A stretch of 37,043 nt of DNA from an uncultured Pantoea sp. (GCA_913778495.1 CAJYVD010000025.1:1-37043), one strand, 5' to 3'; shown: positions 9,319-16,327, counted from the stretch's first letter. Translations and numbers: made by a program. The notes: generated from the letters alone by a model not told the origin.

Positions 9319-10436
9319 GCGCGGGTCTCCTCTCCCAGCAGGTGCTGGATAGCGGTAAAAATGGTGTGCAGCTGCGCGGCACTGACGCTGCGGACATCGG
9401 CTTCAATCATGCCTTCATTGGCCTTGTAACCGCGAAAATAGATGGCGGTGTCGCCGTGCTGTAGCGCCTGCACCAGCTCTGCGGTGGATGTGCCGATAGC
9501 GTCCTGGTCGAACGTGATTTCCGCGCGGGCGATATCGCGTCCGGCGGCGTCCCAGACCACGCGCGCGCTCACGCCGCGCAGCGTATTCAGGTTCTCGATA
9601 AACGGCGTCATTTTCGCCACCATCTCCGCACCGGTGGTTTTCGGCTGGCGCAGGTAATCTTCAATCGCCTGCGTCAGCCCCAGAATGCCCTCTTTACCCA
9701 CTTTCATGGCGCGGCCAATGCCGCGATTTTGCCGTTTGACCCATTCAACATACTGCCTGCGGCCGATCACCAGCCCGCTGGTGGGGCCTTCAAGGGCCTT
9801 TGCGCCACTGTAGATCACCAGATCGGCCCCCGCGCGGTAATAGCTGTGGAGATCCTCTTCTGCGGCGGCATCGACAATCAACGGCACGCCGTGCGCACGC
9901 GCCACTTCCGCCGCCTGCGCGACGCTCAGGTGGCTTTTTTGCACACAGTGATGGGATTTCACGTAAAGCAGCGCCGCGGTGGTGGGCGTGATGGCCGCAG
10001 CCAGCTGTGCTGGGGAGCACTCGTTACTGTACCCCGCCTCGATAAGGCGTCCGCCGCCCAGCGCCACCATGGTGCCCACCGGCACCCCATAGTTGACGTT
10101 GTGACCCTTGGGCACCACGATATCGTGCGCGACGCTCAGCGGGGCGGCGTGCAGGTTTTCCAACAGCCAGTCATCGTCTTTCACAATCACCGCCGCCACC
10201 GACTGTGCCAGGCCCGATGAGGCGCAGGACACCACCACCGCGTTGTCCACCTCCAGCAGTGAGGCGATATACGCGCCGGTTTTATTCACCAAGTCGGACA
10301 TTTCAAAATAGTGATTCAGACCGTAGCACACGGTATCCACCACGCTGGCGGCAGGCGTGGACACGCCCAGCACGGTCATACGACCCGACGCGTTAATGAC
10401 CCGCTTGAGGCCATACTTTTCATAAATCGAAGACAT
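9315..10436 (-). CDS. DgaE-like PLP-dependent ammonia-lyase (SelA-related fold)
   Basis: Fold-type I pyridoxal-phosphate enzyme related to selenocysteine synthase SelA and to DgaE, the D-glucosaminate-6-phosphate ammonia-lyase (dehydratase). The 373-aa product has the PLP-lysine motif YSGAKALEGPTSG with Lys213, the pyridine-binding Asp189 in LIVDAAAEED, and an N-terminal KRVINASGRMTVLG typical of SelA-like lyases. A role in selenium metabolism is unlikely: the family member sits between an amidohydrolase and an aldolase. Expected chemistry is alpha,beta-elimination from a 2-amino-3-hydroxy acid giving a 2-keto-3-deoxy acid, which the adjacent aldolase could cleave. The start overlaps the amidohydrolase end by 17 nt. 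Confidence 0.88.
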   Translation of the reverse strand: MSSIYEKYGLKRVINASGRMTVLGVSTPAASVVDTVCYGLNHYFEMSDLVNKTGAYIASLLEVDNAVVVSCASSGLAQSVAAVIVKDDDWLLENLHAAPLSVAHDIVVPKGHNVNYGVPVGTMVALGGGRLIEAGYSNECSPAQLAAAITPTTAALLYVKSHHCVQKSHLSVAQAAEVARAHGVPLIVDAAAEEDLHSYYRAGADLVIYSGAKALEGPTSGLVIGRRQYVEWVKRQNRGIGRAMKVGKEGILGLTQAIEDYLRQPKTTGAEMVAKMTPFIENLNTLRGVSARVVWDAAGRDIARAEITFDQDAIGTSTAELVQALQHGDTAIYFRGYKANEGMIEADVRSVSAAQLHTIFTAIQHLLGEETRA

Positions 10437-11553
10437 GATTGGCTTTTCCTTCCTCAGTCAAATGCCACTGGCCCGCGACGATCGCGGCCAGCGGCTGCAG
10501 ATGTTGCTGGCCCAAGACCTGTTCGCCCTCGGCATCCACAAACGGATGCGTCGCCTCGTTAACGCGAAACAGCGTCAAATCGGCGTCAAAGCCGGGCTCT
10601 AGCTGGCCCTTAGTGGATAAACGCAGCGCTGCCGCCGCATGCGCGGTCACGCAGGCGATCACCTGCGGCAGCGTCATGCCGAGGTGAAGGAATTTCGACA
10701 TCACGTGCGCGAGGCTGCGTACCGGGCCGTTCAGCCGGTTACGGCAGTAGATATCCGAGCTAATGGTGTCCGGCAGGATGCCGAGGGCAATGGCTTGGCG
10801 CGCGACAGCGAAACTGAAACTGGCGCTGCCGTGCCCCACGTCCAGCCGGACGCCGCGCGCAAGCGCCTGTTGTACCGAGGCCTTCAGTTCACCCTGCGGC
10901 GATAACAGGCGATTGGGTTTGCCGTTAAAGCAGTGGGTGATGATGTCGCCTGCGGTTAAGTGCTCGGCGATGGCGTCCAGCGTTGGCGGTGCGTTACCGA
11001 TGTGCACCATCAGCGGCAAGCCGCCCACCGCCTGCTGCATCGCCTTGGCGTGTATCAGCGGTGCGATACCATTGTCACCGACCACGCTGCTGCTCATGCG
11101 TGCTTTCAGGCCAATAATAAACGCCGGATGGCGCTGCACCGCCTGCACCACCGCGTCGCCGTCAATCTGCGCCATATCAGCAAGCTCTTGCTGCGTGACG
11201 ATGCCGGTGCGCGCGATGTTGAGCAGCGCACGCACGTCGGTGGCGGCGCTGCGCGTGAGCTGATAGAAGTCGTCGATCTGGTCGGCACCGGTGCTGCCCG
11301 CATCCACCACCGTGGTTACGCCCTGCGCGATCCCCACGGCATCGGGCGCATCGTGGTAAATCGGCGAGCGGGGATAGCAGTGCACATGGCTGTCGATCCA
11401 GCCAGCGCTAACGTAACAGCGTCCGGCCAGATCGCGCTCCAGCCGCGCCGTGCCCTGCACCTCGCCCACGGCGGCGATTTTGCCGTTCAGCAGGGCGATA
11501 TCCAGCTGTCGTTCATCGCACAGCCGGGCGCGGCGTAATATCACATCGAACAT
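10420..11553 (-). CDS. Amidohydrolase/deacetylase family metallohydrolase (cog3964, EF_0837-like)
   Basis: Metal-dependent hydrolase of the amidohydrolase superfamily, often misannotated as dihydroorotase or adenine deaminase. The 377-aa product from ATG 11553 (AAGGAG 5 nt upstream) shows a complete binuclear-site pattern: His56-x-His58 (DSHVH), probable carboxylated Lys150 (GLKARMSS), His184 (VHIGN), His207 (THCFNG) and catalytic Asp267 (SSDIYCRN), plus a DVGHG motif. From memory, purified cog3964 members (EF0837, Atu3266) hydrolyse acetyl-(R)-mandelate and some N-acetyl amino acids, but the true substrate is unknown. Here it probably removes an acyl group before the DgaE-like lyase acts. 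A longer in-frame start at 11619 overlaps DUF4310 and is less likely. Confidence 0.88.
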   Translation of the reverse strand: MFDVILRRARLCDERQLDIALLNGKIAAVGEVQGTARLERDLAGRCYVSAGWIDSHVHCYPRSPIYHDAPDAVGIAQGVTTVVDAGSTGADQIDDFYQLTRSAATDVRALLNIARTGIVTQQELADMAQIDGDAVVQAVQRHPAFIIGLKARMSSSVVGDNGIAPLIHAKAMQQAVGGLPLMVHIGNAPPTLDAIAEHLTAGDIITHCFNGKPNRLLSPQGELKASVQQALARGVRLDVGHGSASFSFAVARQAIALGILPDTISSDIYCRNRLNGPVRSLAHVMSKFLHLGMTLPQVIACVTAHAAAALRLSTKGQLEPGFDADLTLFRVNEATHPFVDAEGEQVLGQQHLQPLAAIVAGQWHLTEEGKANHVFDL

Positions 11554-11578
11554 GCTTTCTCCTTGCGAGCCCATGACC

Positions 11579-12229
11579 TTAAAGCGATACCGGGAAAAAG
11601 GCGCCCAGCACCATGGCACCGAGGATCGCGCCGCCGGTAATTGGCTTGTTCCAGAGATAGAACAGCAGCGCGCCCGCCAGCGAACCCAGCCCGATGGGGA
11701 TCGACGCCGCCATCGCCGACAAAATAATCAACGGCCCCAGAAAGCGGCCGGAGGCATTACCGGCCCCCATCATGACGTCGGCACCGTAGGTCGAGTCGCT
11801 CTGATTGATGGTGAACTTACGCGCGAGGATAATCACATAGCCAATCGCTACGCCAATCACCAGACCGGTTGCCAGCGAGGCGGCAAAATTCGCCACCGGA
11901 AATACCATGCCCGCGCCCAGCAGGAGCGCGGGCACGCCCAGCCCGACGCCGGTTTGAATCGCCCCGCCAATATCCAGAATGCCCACCAGCGATCCTTCAA
12001 TAATGCGTGCAAACAGAAAGCTGGCGCCAAACGCGGCCACCGCGCCGTAGGTACCGGTTTCGATACCGGCACGCAGCATGGAAACAAACGCCACCTCATT
12101 GAAGGCGCCAATGCCATAGAGGTAATACATGTGCGTGCCGGCGAACACGCCGGAAGAGAGCAGCCCGACAAACAGCGGGAAAGACCAGTCGGCGTACCAA
12201 AAGCCAGCGTGGGGTTTATCGTTGTGCAT
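11579..12229 (-). CDS. DUF4310 family integral membrane protein (EF_0832/EF_0833-type locus)
   Basis: Polytopic inner-membrane protein of unknown function, 216 aa. After a short charged N-terminus (MHNDKPHAGFWYADW) there are about six to seven hydrophobic segments rich in Gly and Ala, roughly residues 15-40, 58-75, 80-106, 108-135, 163-190 and 197-216. This looks like a channel or carrier subunit rather than an enzyme. AAGGAG lies 7 nt before ATG 12229 and the gene is 10 nt after DUF4311, so the two are probably made together and form one complex. Strictly associated in known genomes with DUF4311, DUF4312 and the SFCGS protein. Confidence 0.87.
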   Translation of the reverse strand: MHNDKPHAGFWYADWSFPLFVGLLSSGVFAGTHMYYLYGIGAFNEVAFVSMLRAGIETGTYGAVAAFGASFLFARIIEGSLVGILDIGGAIQTGVGLGVPALLLGAGMVFPVANFAASLATGLVIGVAIGYVIILARKFTINQSDSTYGADVMMGAGNASGRFLGPLIILSAMAASIPIGLGSLAGALLFYLWNKPITGGAILGAMVLGAFFPVSL

Positions 12230-12239
12230 AACAGGCTCC

Positions 12240-13016
12240 TTATTTGCCGCTCAGGCTGTTGTGTATGGCATCGAGCCAGCCCGGGATCCCCAGCTGGAAG
12301 GACTGCAGCAGCTTCATGTCAAAGCCGCGGAAGAAGCCGCTCAAAACAAATAGCAGCACAATTGCCGTCATCATCACGGCGGTGACGCGGTTCCAGCCGC
12401 TCTCTTCAACCCCTTTGCCAATCAGAATGCCCAGCACCAGGCCCGGTACCGCATTGCCCATGATCAGCTGGGCGAGGCCGCCAAAAATCGTCGCCCAAAA
12501 GCCCGATTTTTTGCCGGCATCAATGGCTGCCAGCCAGAAAATCACCGGCATCACGGTGTTCACCAGCAGGTTCGCAGCGGGTACCAGCACTTTCACTGCC
12601 GTGACCTGCAGCGCCGCCGGCACCGCAGAGGCGGTACTGTTCAGAAAGGCCACCACGATGGCACCGATGATGCCGCACGCCAGCGCCATGCGTTTTGGGT
12701 TATGCAACGTGTCCGCCAGATTGCGGTTTTTCACCATCAGCGCCGCAGCGCCCCAGTTCGGCAGAATGCGGTGATCGACATCCTGGGTAAACGATCCCGC
12801 CGCCACAGACGACGCCCAGGCGTTAAAGAAAAAGCCGAGACCGAAGGAGAAGTGAGAAGCCGGATCGCCTTCGCAGGCATTGAGTTCGCCCAAGGTGCGG
12901 AATGCGCCCATGCCCTGCGTGACCGGCGCGTGGAACATACGCGCAGCCCCCGCGCCTACGCCCACGCCGACCAGCCCACCGATGATTAACGACTTAAACA
13001 AAATGATGAAAAACAT
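12240..13016 (-). CDS. DUF4311 family integral membrane protein
   Basis: Polytopic inner-membrane protein, 258 aa, function unknown. Hydrophobic segments are visible at about residues 2-27, 55-76, 108-130, 137-168, 172-202 and 212-230, with a conserved-looking soluble insert (FRTLGELNACEGDPASHFSFG) near residue 40-60. Length and topology are in the range of PTS EIIC-type subunits of the mannose class, but I see no diagnostic EIIC motif. It lies 117 nt after DUF4312, the largest gap in this operon, and 10 nt before DUF4310. Likely the partner membrane subunit of a transporter. Confidence 0.87.
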   Translation of the reverse strand: MFFIILFKSLIIGGLVGVGVGAGAARMFHAPVTQGMGAFRTLGELNACEGDPASHFSFGLGFFFNAWASSVAAGSFTQDVDHRILPNWGAAALMVKNRNLADTLHNPKRMALACGIIGAIVVAFLNSTASAVPAALQVTAVKVLVPAANLLVNTVMPVIFWLAAIDAGKKSGFWATIFGGLAQLIMGNAVPGLVLGILIGKGVEESGWNRVTAVMMTAIVLLFVLSGFFRGFDMKLLQSFQLGIPGWLDAIHNSLSGK

Positions 13017-13133
13017 GATGTTGGCCCTTGATTGTTGTTGTCATTTTTCGTGCCCGGCAGGCCCGGTCTGCGGCAGGAACTGAACGCCGTGAACAACATG
13101 ACCGCGTGCTGCCGATCGGCGCCGCAGCGGCCA

Positions 13134-13433
13134 TCAGGCGCTGGCGGTAAAGGTCACCTGCTCGGTATCGATAGCCGTCACGCTGACGGTGATCGCCAGC
13201 TCCACGCGATAGAGCCGCTTGACGCGCGGCAGGAAGAAAAACAGAAATCGCTCTGTGCGTACCGCTTCGTGCGCACGCACGATGCGCACATCCTGCGGTT
13301 CAATGCGCAGCAGAATTTGCTGGCTGCTGCGCAGCACCTGCTGCTGAACCTGGCTTAGCGCATCGGCAAAGGCTTTGGCCTTGGTATCACCGCTGCCCGC
13401 CACGCTGACCTGGGTTTCATAATGCTGTTTCAT
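13134..13433 (-). CDS. DUF4312 family small protein
   Basis: Small soluble protein of 99 aa, function unknown. It reads as an alpha/beta domain: strand YETQVSVAGSG, helix KAFADALSQVQQQVLR, then strands with the unusual run ERFLFFFLPR and a C-terminal VELAITVSVTAIDTEQVTF. It lacks a signal peptide and membrane segments. ATG 13433 is only 2 nt after the stop codon of the SFCGS protein, so translation is probably coupled. A TTG at 13460 in the same frame is less plausible. Found in the same conserved locus as DUF4310/DUF4311, it is probably the cytosolic part of that complex. Confidence 0.85.
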   Translation of the reverse strand: MKQHYETQVSVAGSGDTKAKAFADALSQVQQQVLRSSQQILLRIEPQDVRIVRAHEAVRTERFLFFFLPRVKRLYRVELAITVSVTAIDTEQVTFTASA

Positions 13434-13435
13434 AC

Positions 13436-13792
13436 TTAGCTGCCGTGTTTTTTTGCCCAAGCCTGCACCAGGCGCTCACCCAGCTCCTCTTTATCCATAA
13501 AGCCGAAGCCGAGCACCGTCGCGCCTTCATTGATGGCAGTGACGCCTTCCTCAATAGAGCGCATACCGTGTTTGGCTTTGTAGCCATATTTGTTCTGCGC
13601 GGTAATCGCGCCCGCACCGCCGCTGCCGCAAAACGAGATGCCAAAATCCGCGTTCTCGGCTTTCATCACGTCACCTAACTTCATGTCTGCCGCAACGCCG
13701 GGCACCACGACCGCCCGTCCACCCGCTTTTTCAATGCCAGCCGCGACTTTCTGCCCTTTACCCAAACGATCGCCAATGACCACCGTGACCAT
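13436..13792 (-). CDS. Glycine-rich SFCGS family protein
   Basis: Small cytosolic protein of 118 aa named for its SFCGSGGAGA motif (Cys55 in FCGSGGAGAI). The N-terminus MVTVVIGDRLGKGQKVAAGIEKAGG looks like a Rossmann-type beta-alpha start. The protein resembles E. coli YhfU (DUF2620), which sits in another uncharacterised amino-sugar-like operon beside the membrane protein YhfT. The cysteine within a Gly-rich loop recalls the phospho-cysteine loops (C-G-x-G-x-G-S) of ascorbate/galactitol EIIB proteins, though there the Cys is near the N-terminus. That analogy is inference. ATG 13792 has AGGAG 6 nt upstream; the PRD gene ends 13 nt before. Confidence 0.87.
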   Translation of the reverse strand: MVTVVIGDRLGKGQKVAAGIEKAGGRAVVVPGVAADMKLGDVMKAENADFGISFCGSGGAGAITAQNKYGYKAKHGMRSIEEGVTAINEGATVLGFGFMDKEELGERLVQAWAKKHGS

Positions 13793-13805
13793 ATTGTTCT
13801 CCTCG

Positions 13806-14144
13806 CTATGCTTGGTTGGTTTTTGCCACTTCGATATGCACCGACAGCAGCCAGGCTTCTTCCACCGGCAAATTGCCGAACAGATCCACAATCTGCTGCG
13901 CCAGCGCCAGCGAGTTAGGGGCGATCTCGTCAAACAGATCGGCCTCTACCTCCGGGAGCGCCTCTCCGGTTAGGGATCGCACCGCCATGGCCCGAACGTG
14001 CGACGCCAGCATCTGCTGCTGAACGGCGTCGGGATAGATCTGATGCGCAGCATAGATCGCCGCGATCTGATGCAGTGCTTTCTCCGTCAGCGTCTCAAGC
14101 GCTTCCGGCGTATTCTGGGGCAGCGGGACAGCTTCACTCCTCAC
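13806..14144 (-). CDS. Stand-alone PRD-domain protein (EF_0829 family)
   Basis: First gene of the accessory operon; 112 aa consisting of a single PTS regulation domain. Both hallmark histidines of a PRD are visible: His49 in LASHVRAMAVRS and His103 in EEAWLLSVHIEVAK. There is no DNA- or RNA-binding domain, so it cannot itself be a regulator of transcription in the usual way. It could be a phosphorylation partner or decoy for the large PRD regulator at the operon's other end, or a regulatory subunit of the transporter. Start is GTG 14144 with AGGAG 6 nt upstream. Confidence 0.85.
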   Translation of the reverse strand: MRSEAVPLPQNTPEALETLTEKALHQIAAIYAAHQIYPDAVQQQMLASHVRAMAVRSLTGEALPEVEADLFDEIAPNSLALAQQIVDLFGNLPVEEAWLLSVHIEVAKTNQA

Positions 14145-14190
14145 CCTAAACTCCTGTTACAGCGGACATTGCCCGACGTTTCGCCATAAC

Positions 14191-14208
14191 CGGAAAGTAC
14201 GCTTTCCG
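14191..14208. promoter_or_regulatory. Inverted repeat upstream of accessory operon
   Basis: CGGAAAG-TACG-CTTTCCG, 7-bp perfect arms, 47 nt upstream of the first gene of the operon. Candidate operator or leader hairpin. Confidence 0.45.
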
Positions 14209-14231
14209 CCGCGCGCTGTGGAGACGCATCT

Positions 14232-14251
14232 TTTCCACCTTGAAGTGGAAA
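14232..14251. promoter_or_regulatory. Inverted repeat upstream of accessory operon
   Basis: TTTCCAC-CTTGAA-GTGGAAA, 7-bp perfect arms. It contains the heptamer CACCTTG, which recurs in the palindrome at 14279-14294. Confidence 0.45.
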
Positions 14252-14278
14252 TCTCAGGCGCGCGCGTGCGTAAGATCG

Positions 14279-14294
14279 CAAGGTGCGCACCTTG
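14279..14294. promoter_or_regulatory. 16-bp perfect palindrome, candidate operator
   Basis: CAAGGTGCGCACCTTG is a perfect palindrome about 135 nt upstream of the first gene. This is a plausible activator site for a dimeric HTH regulator such as the PRD protein encoded last in the operon. Confidence 0.5.
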
Positions 14295-14332
14295 TGCAAT
14301 CAGGCGTTAAAAAGAGAATGCGTCGTGCAATC
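14294..14332. repeat. Direct repeat GTGCAATC, 31-bp phase
   Basis: GTGCAATC occurs at 14294-14301 and 14325-14332, 31 bp apart (about three helical turns), next to the palindrome at 14279-14294. May be regulatory, may be chance. Confidence 0.3.
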
Positions 14333-14377
14333 TGGCGAGGGAAAAGCGGCGATACGTGCGTGTGGCGGGGCGATAAG

Positions 14378-14401
14378 CAGGCCAGCCCGGAGGCTGACCT
14401 G
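14378..14401 (-). terminator. Terminator-like hairpin after cybC
   Basis: On the minus strand CAGGTCAGCC / GGCTGGCCTG with a 4-nt loop forms a 10-bp stem with one G-T pair, 6 nt after the cybC stop. The following bases (CTTATC) are not a real U-tract, so termination efficiency is doubtful. Confidence 0.45.
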
Positions 14402-14406
14402 ACGTA

Positions 14407-14793
14407 TTAGCGGAATTTCTTATGGTTAACGTTGCGAATCTCTTCCAGTTTCTTCGCTTCGGTTTTGGCTTCGTCCAGCTTGTTGGCTTTTGCCAGCTGA
14501 TCAACTTTGTCGATCTGCGCAATCAGCGAATCCAAACCGGCGTGGTAGTCCTTCACCTGCGCGCTGTCAGCAGGCTGGCCTTCCAGCTTGTCCGGCGTAG
14601 ATTTTTTCGCATCTTCCGCTGCAGCGCGCATTTTACCGAGCGCCGTTTGCATCTCTTTGGCATCGGAGGTTTTCTTCACGACGCTCAGCCCATCTTTCAG
14701 GGTGTCCATGTCTTTTTCTAAGTCAGCGGCATACGCAGCCGTACTGCCTGCGAACAGCGCGAGGGATAACATTGCAATCACATGCTTACGCAT
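14407..14793 (-). CDS. cybC: Periplasmic cytochrome b562
   Basis: Small soluble periplasmic four-helix-bundle haemoprotein; its electron-transfer partners are unknown. The 128-aa precursor has a Sec signal peptide with predicted cleavage AYA-ADLE after residue 22. The two axial haem ligands are in place: Met29 (Met7 of the mature chain, ADLEKDM) and His124 (mature His102, in NVNHKKFR). There is no CxxCH motif, as expected for b-type haem. AGGA lies 7 nt upstream of ATG 14793. It is downstream of tldE/pmbA in the same orientation, as in E. coli, but separated by a terminator and about 190 nt, so it likely has its own promoter. Confidence 0.94.
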   Translation of the reverse strand: MRKHVIAMLSLALFAGSTAAYAADLEKDMDTLKDGLSVVKKTSDAKEMQTALGKMRAAAEDAKKSTPDKLEGQPADSAQVKDYHAGLDSLIAQIDKVDQLAKANKLDEAKTEAKKLEEIRNVNHKKFR

Positions 14794-14947
14794 TGGTCTG
14801 TCCTTTTAATTGTTGTGGGTTAAGGCTTCCCACAGAGTAGCGGGAAAGCAAGCAAAACGGCAGAGGGAAACAACGTGGTTTTAACAATTTTTTGACGTTT
14901 GTCTGGCCCGGCAAACGGCTCTTGGGCCAAAAGGGTGAACGCAGGGC

Positions 14948-14973
14948 AAAAAAAAGCAGCCCGCAGGCTGCTT
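14948..14973 (-). terminator. Intrinsic terminator of tldE
   Basis: On the minus strand AAGCAGCC / GGCTGCTT stem with a 4-nt loop followed by eight T residues, 13 nt after the tldE stop codon. Confidence 0.92.
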
Positions 14974-14986
14974 ACTGAAAAGGCGC

Positions 14987-16327
14987 TTATTGCCCGGCGA
15001 TTTTCATCTCCGGCAGCAGCACGGAACCGCACTGGATATTGCTGCGGGTTTCGATATCGTCGCCCACGGTGACGATGTTACGCCACATCTCTTTGAGGTT
15101 GCCGGCAATGGTGATTTCACTCACCGGATACTGAATTTCGCCATTCTCGACCCAGAAGCCCGCCGCACCGCGCGAGTAATCGCCGGTCATGGCGCTGATG
15201 CTGGACCCCATCATTTCTGTCACTACCAGGCCGCGATCCATTTGCTTAATGAGATCGTCGAAGCTGTAGCCCTGGCCCGCGATACGCCAGTTGTGGATGC
15301 CGCCCGCATGGCCGGTGCTTTTCAGGCCAAGCTTGCGCGCCGAATAGCTGGTTAACAGCCAAGTTTGCAGCACGCCATCTTTAATAATGTCACGTGCTTC
15401 CGTGCGCACACCTTCGCTGTCGAATGGCGTAGACGCAAGGCCTTTCAGCAGATGCGGCTGCTCTGAAATGGTGAGCCAATCCGGCAGAATCTGTTTCCCA
15501 AGGGCATCCAACAAAAAGGTGGATTTGCGGTACACGCTGCTGCCGCTGATCATGCCTACCAGGTGGCCGAACAGGCCGGTCGCCACTTCAGGGGCAAACA
15601 GCACCGGCGCTTTCATGGTAGGAAGTTTACGCGGCGCCAGGCGCGCCAGCACGCGGCGTGCGCACTCGCTGCCCACCCATTCCGGGCTGTGTAATTCGTT
15701 AAACGCGCGCGCCATGGTGTAGGCGTAATCGCGTTCCATGTTGCCATCCTGCTCAGCGATAACGCAGCTCGACAGCGAGTGGCGGCTGGAGCAGTAGCTC
15801 TGCAGCATACCGTGGCTGTTGCCAAAGACTTTGATGCCAACGTGACTGTTAAAACTGCCGCCTTCGGTATTGGTGATGCGCTTGTCGGCTTTTAACGCGG
15901 CCTCCTCGGCCTGCGCAGCGAGCTCAATGGCGCGATCGGCGTCGATCTCCCACGGATGATAGAGATCGAGATCCGGCGCGTCGAACGCCAGCAGTTCGCG
16001 ATCCGCCGGCGCGGCGAAAGGATCGGCTGAGGTGTAGCGCGCGATGTCGATCGCCGCCTGCACGGTGCGTTTGATCGCCTCTGGGCTGAGATCGGTCGAA
16101 GAAGCGCTGCCTTTGCGATTCTGATGATAAACGGTGATACCCAGCGCACCATCGCTGTTGAATTCGACATTTTCCACTTCGCCGTAGCGGGTGCTCACGC
16201 CAATGCCGGTGGTTTTGGTCACCGCCACTTCGGCGCCGTCAGTGGCCGTTTTGGCCAACTCCAGCGCCTGCGCGACAGCCTGTTCCAACACTTTACGTTG
16301 TTCTGCAACCTGAGTAGATACGTTCAT
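14987..16327 (-). CDS. tldE: Metalloprotease subunit TldE (PmbA)
   Basis: Partner of TldD in the heterodimeric metalloprotease that matures peptides such as microcin B17 and degrades the CcdA antitoxin. TldE itself lacks the catalytic metal motif. The 446-aa product from ATG 16327 matches E. coli PmbA nearly throughout ([72 protein letters not shown], and the conserved C-terminus [18 protein letters not shown]). An in-frame ATG at 16360 would add 11 residues not found in the family. Divergent from darP; the order cybC-tldE-darP-mpl matches E. coli. Confidence 0.96.
   Translation of the reverse strand: MNVSTQVAEQRKVLEQAVAQALELAKTATDGAEVAVTKTTGIGVSTRYGEVENVEFNSDGALGITVYHQNRKGSASSTDLSPEAIKRTVQAAIDIARYTSADPFAAPADRELLAFDAPDLDLYHPWEIDADRAIELAAQAEEAALKADKRITNTEGGSFNSHVGIKVFGNSHGMLQSYCSSRHSLSSCVIAEQDGNMERDYAYTMARAFNELHSPEWVGSECARRVLARLAPRKLPTMKAPVLFAPEVATGLFGHLVGMISGSSVYRKSTFLLDALGKQILPDWLTISEQPHLLKGLASTPFDSEGVRTEARDIIKDGVLQTWLLTSYSARKLGLKSTGHAGGIHNWRIAGQGYSFDDLIKQMDRGLVVTEMMGSSISAMTGDYSRGAAGFWVENGEIQYPVSEITIAGNLKEMWRNIVTVGDDIETRSNIQCGSVLLPEMKIAGQ

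Noticed and set aside
9315-10436. Selenocysteine synthase (SelA)
   Set aside because: The SelA-like fold is shared with DgaE-type ammonia-lyases; the context (amidohydrolase and KDGP aldolase) and absence of selB or selC argue for catabolic function.
10420-11553. Dihydroorotase or adenine deaminase
   Set aside because: The family (cog3964) is commonly misannotated so; there are no pyrimidine or purine genes in the operon.
14279-14296. Sigma-54-like element (GG-N10-GC) on the minus strand upstream of the accessory operon
   Set aside because: The GG-N10-GC match comes from the palindrome itself, the -24 element matches poorly, and the operon regulator lacks the AAA+ domain needed to activate sigma-54.
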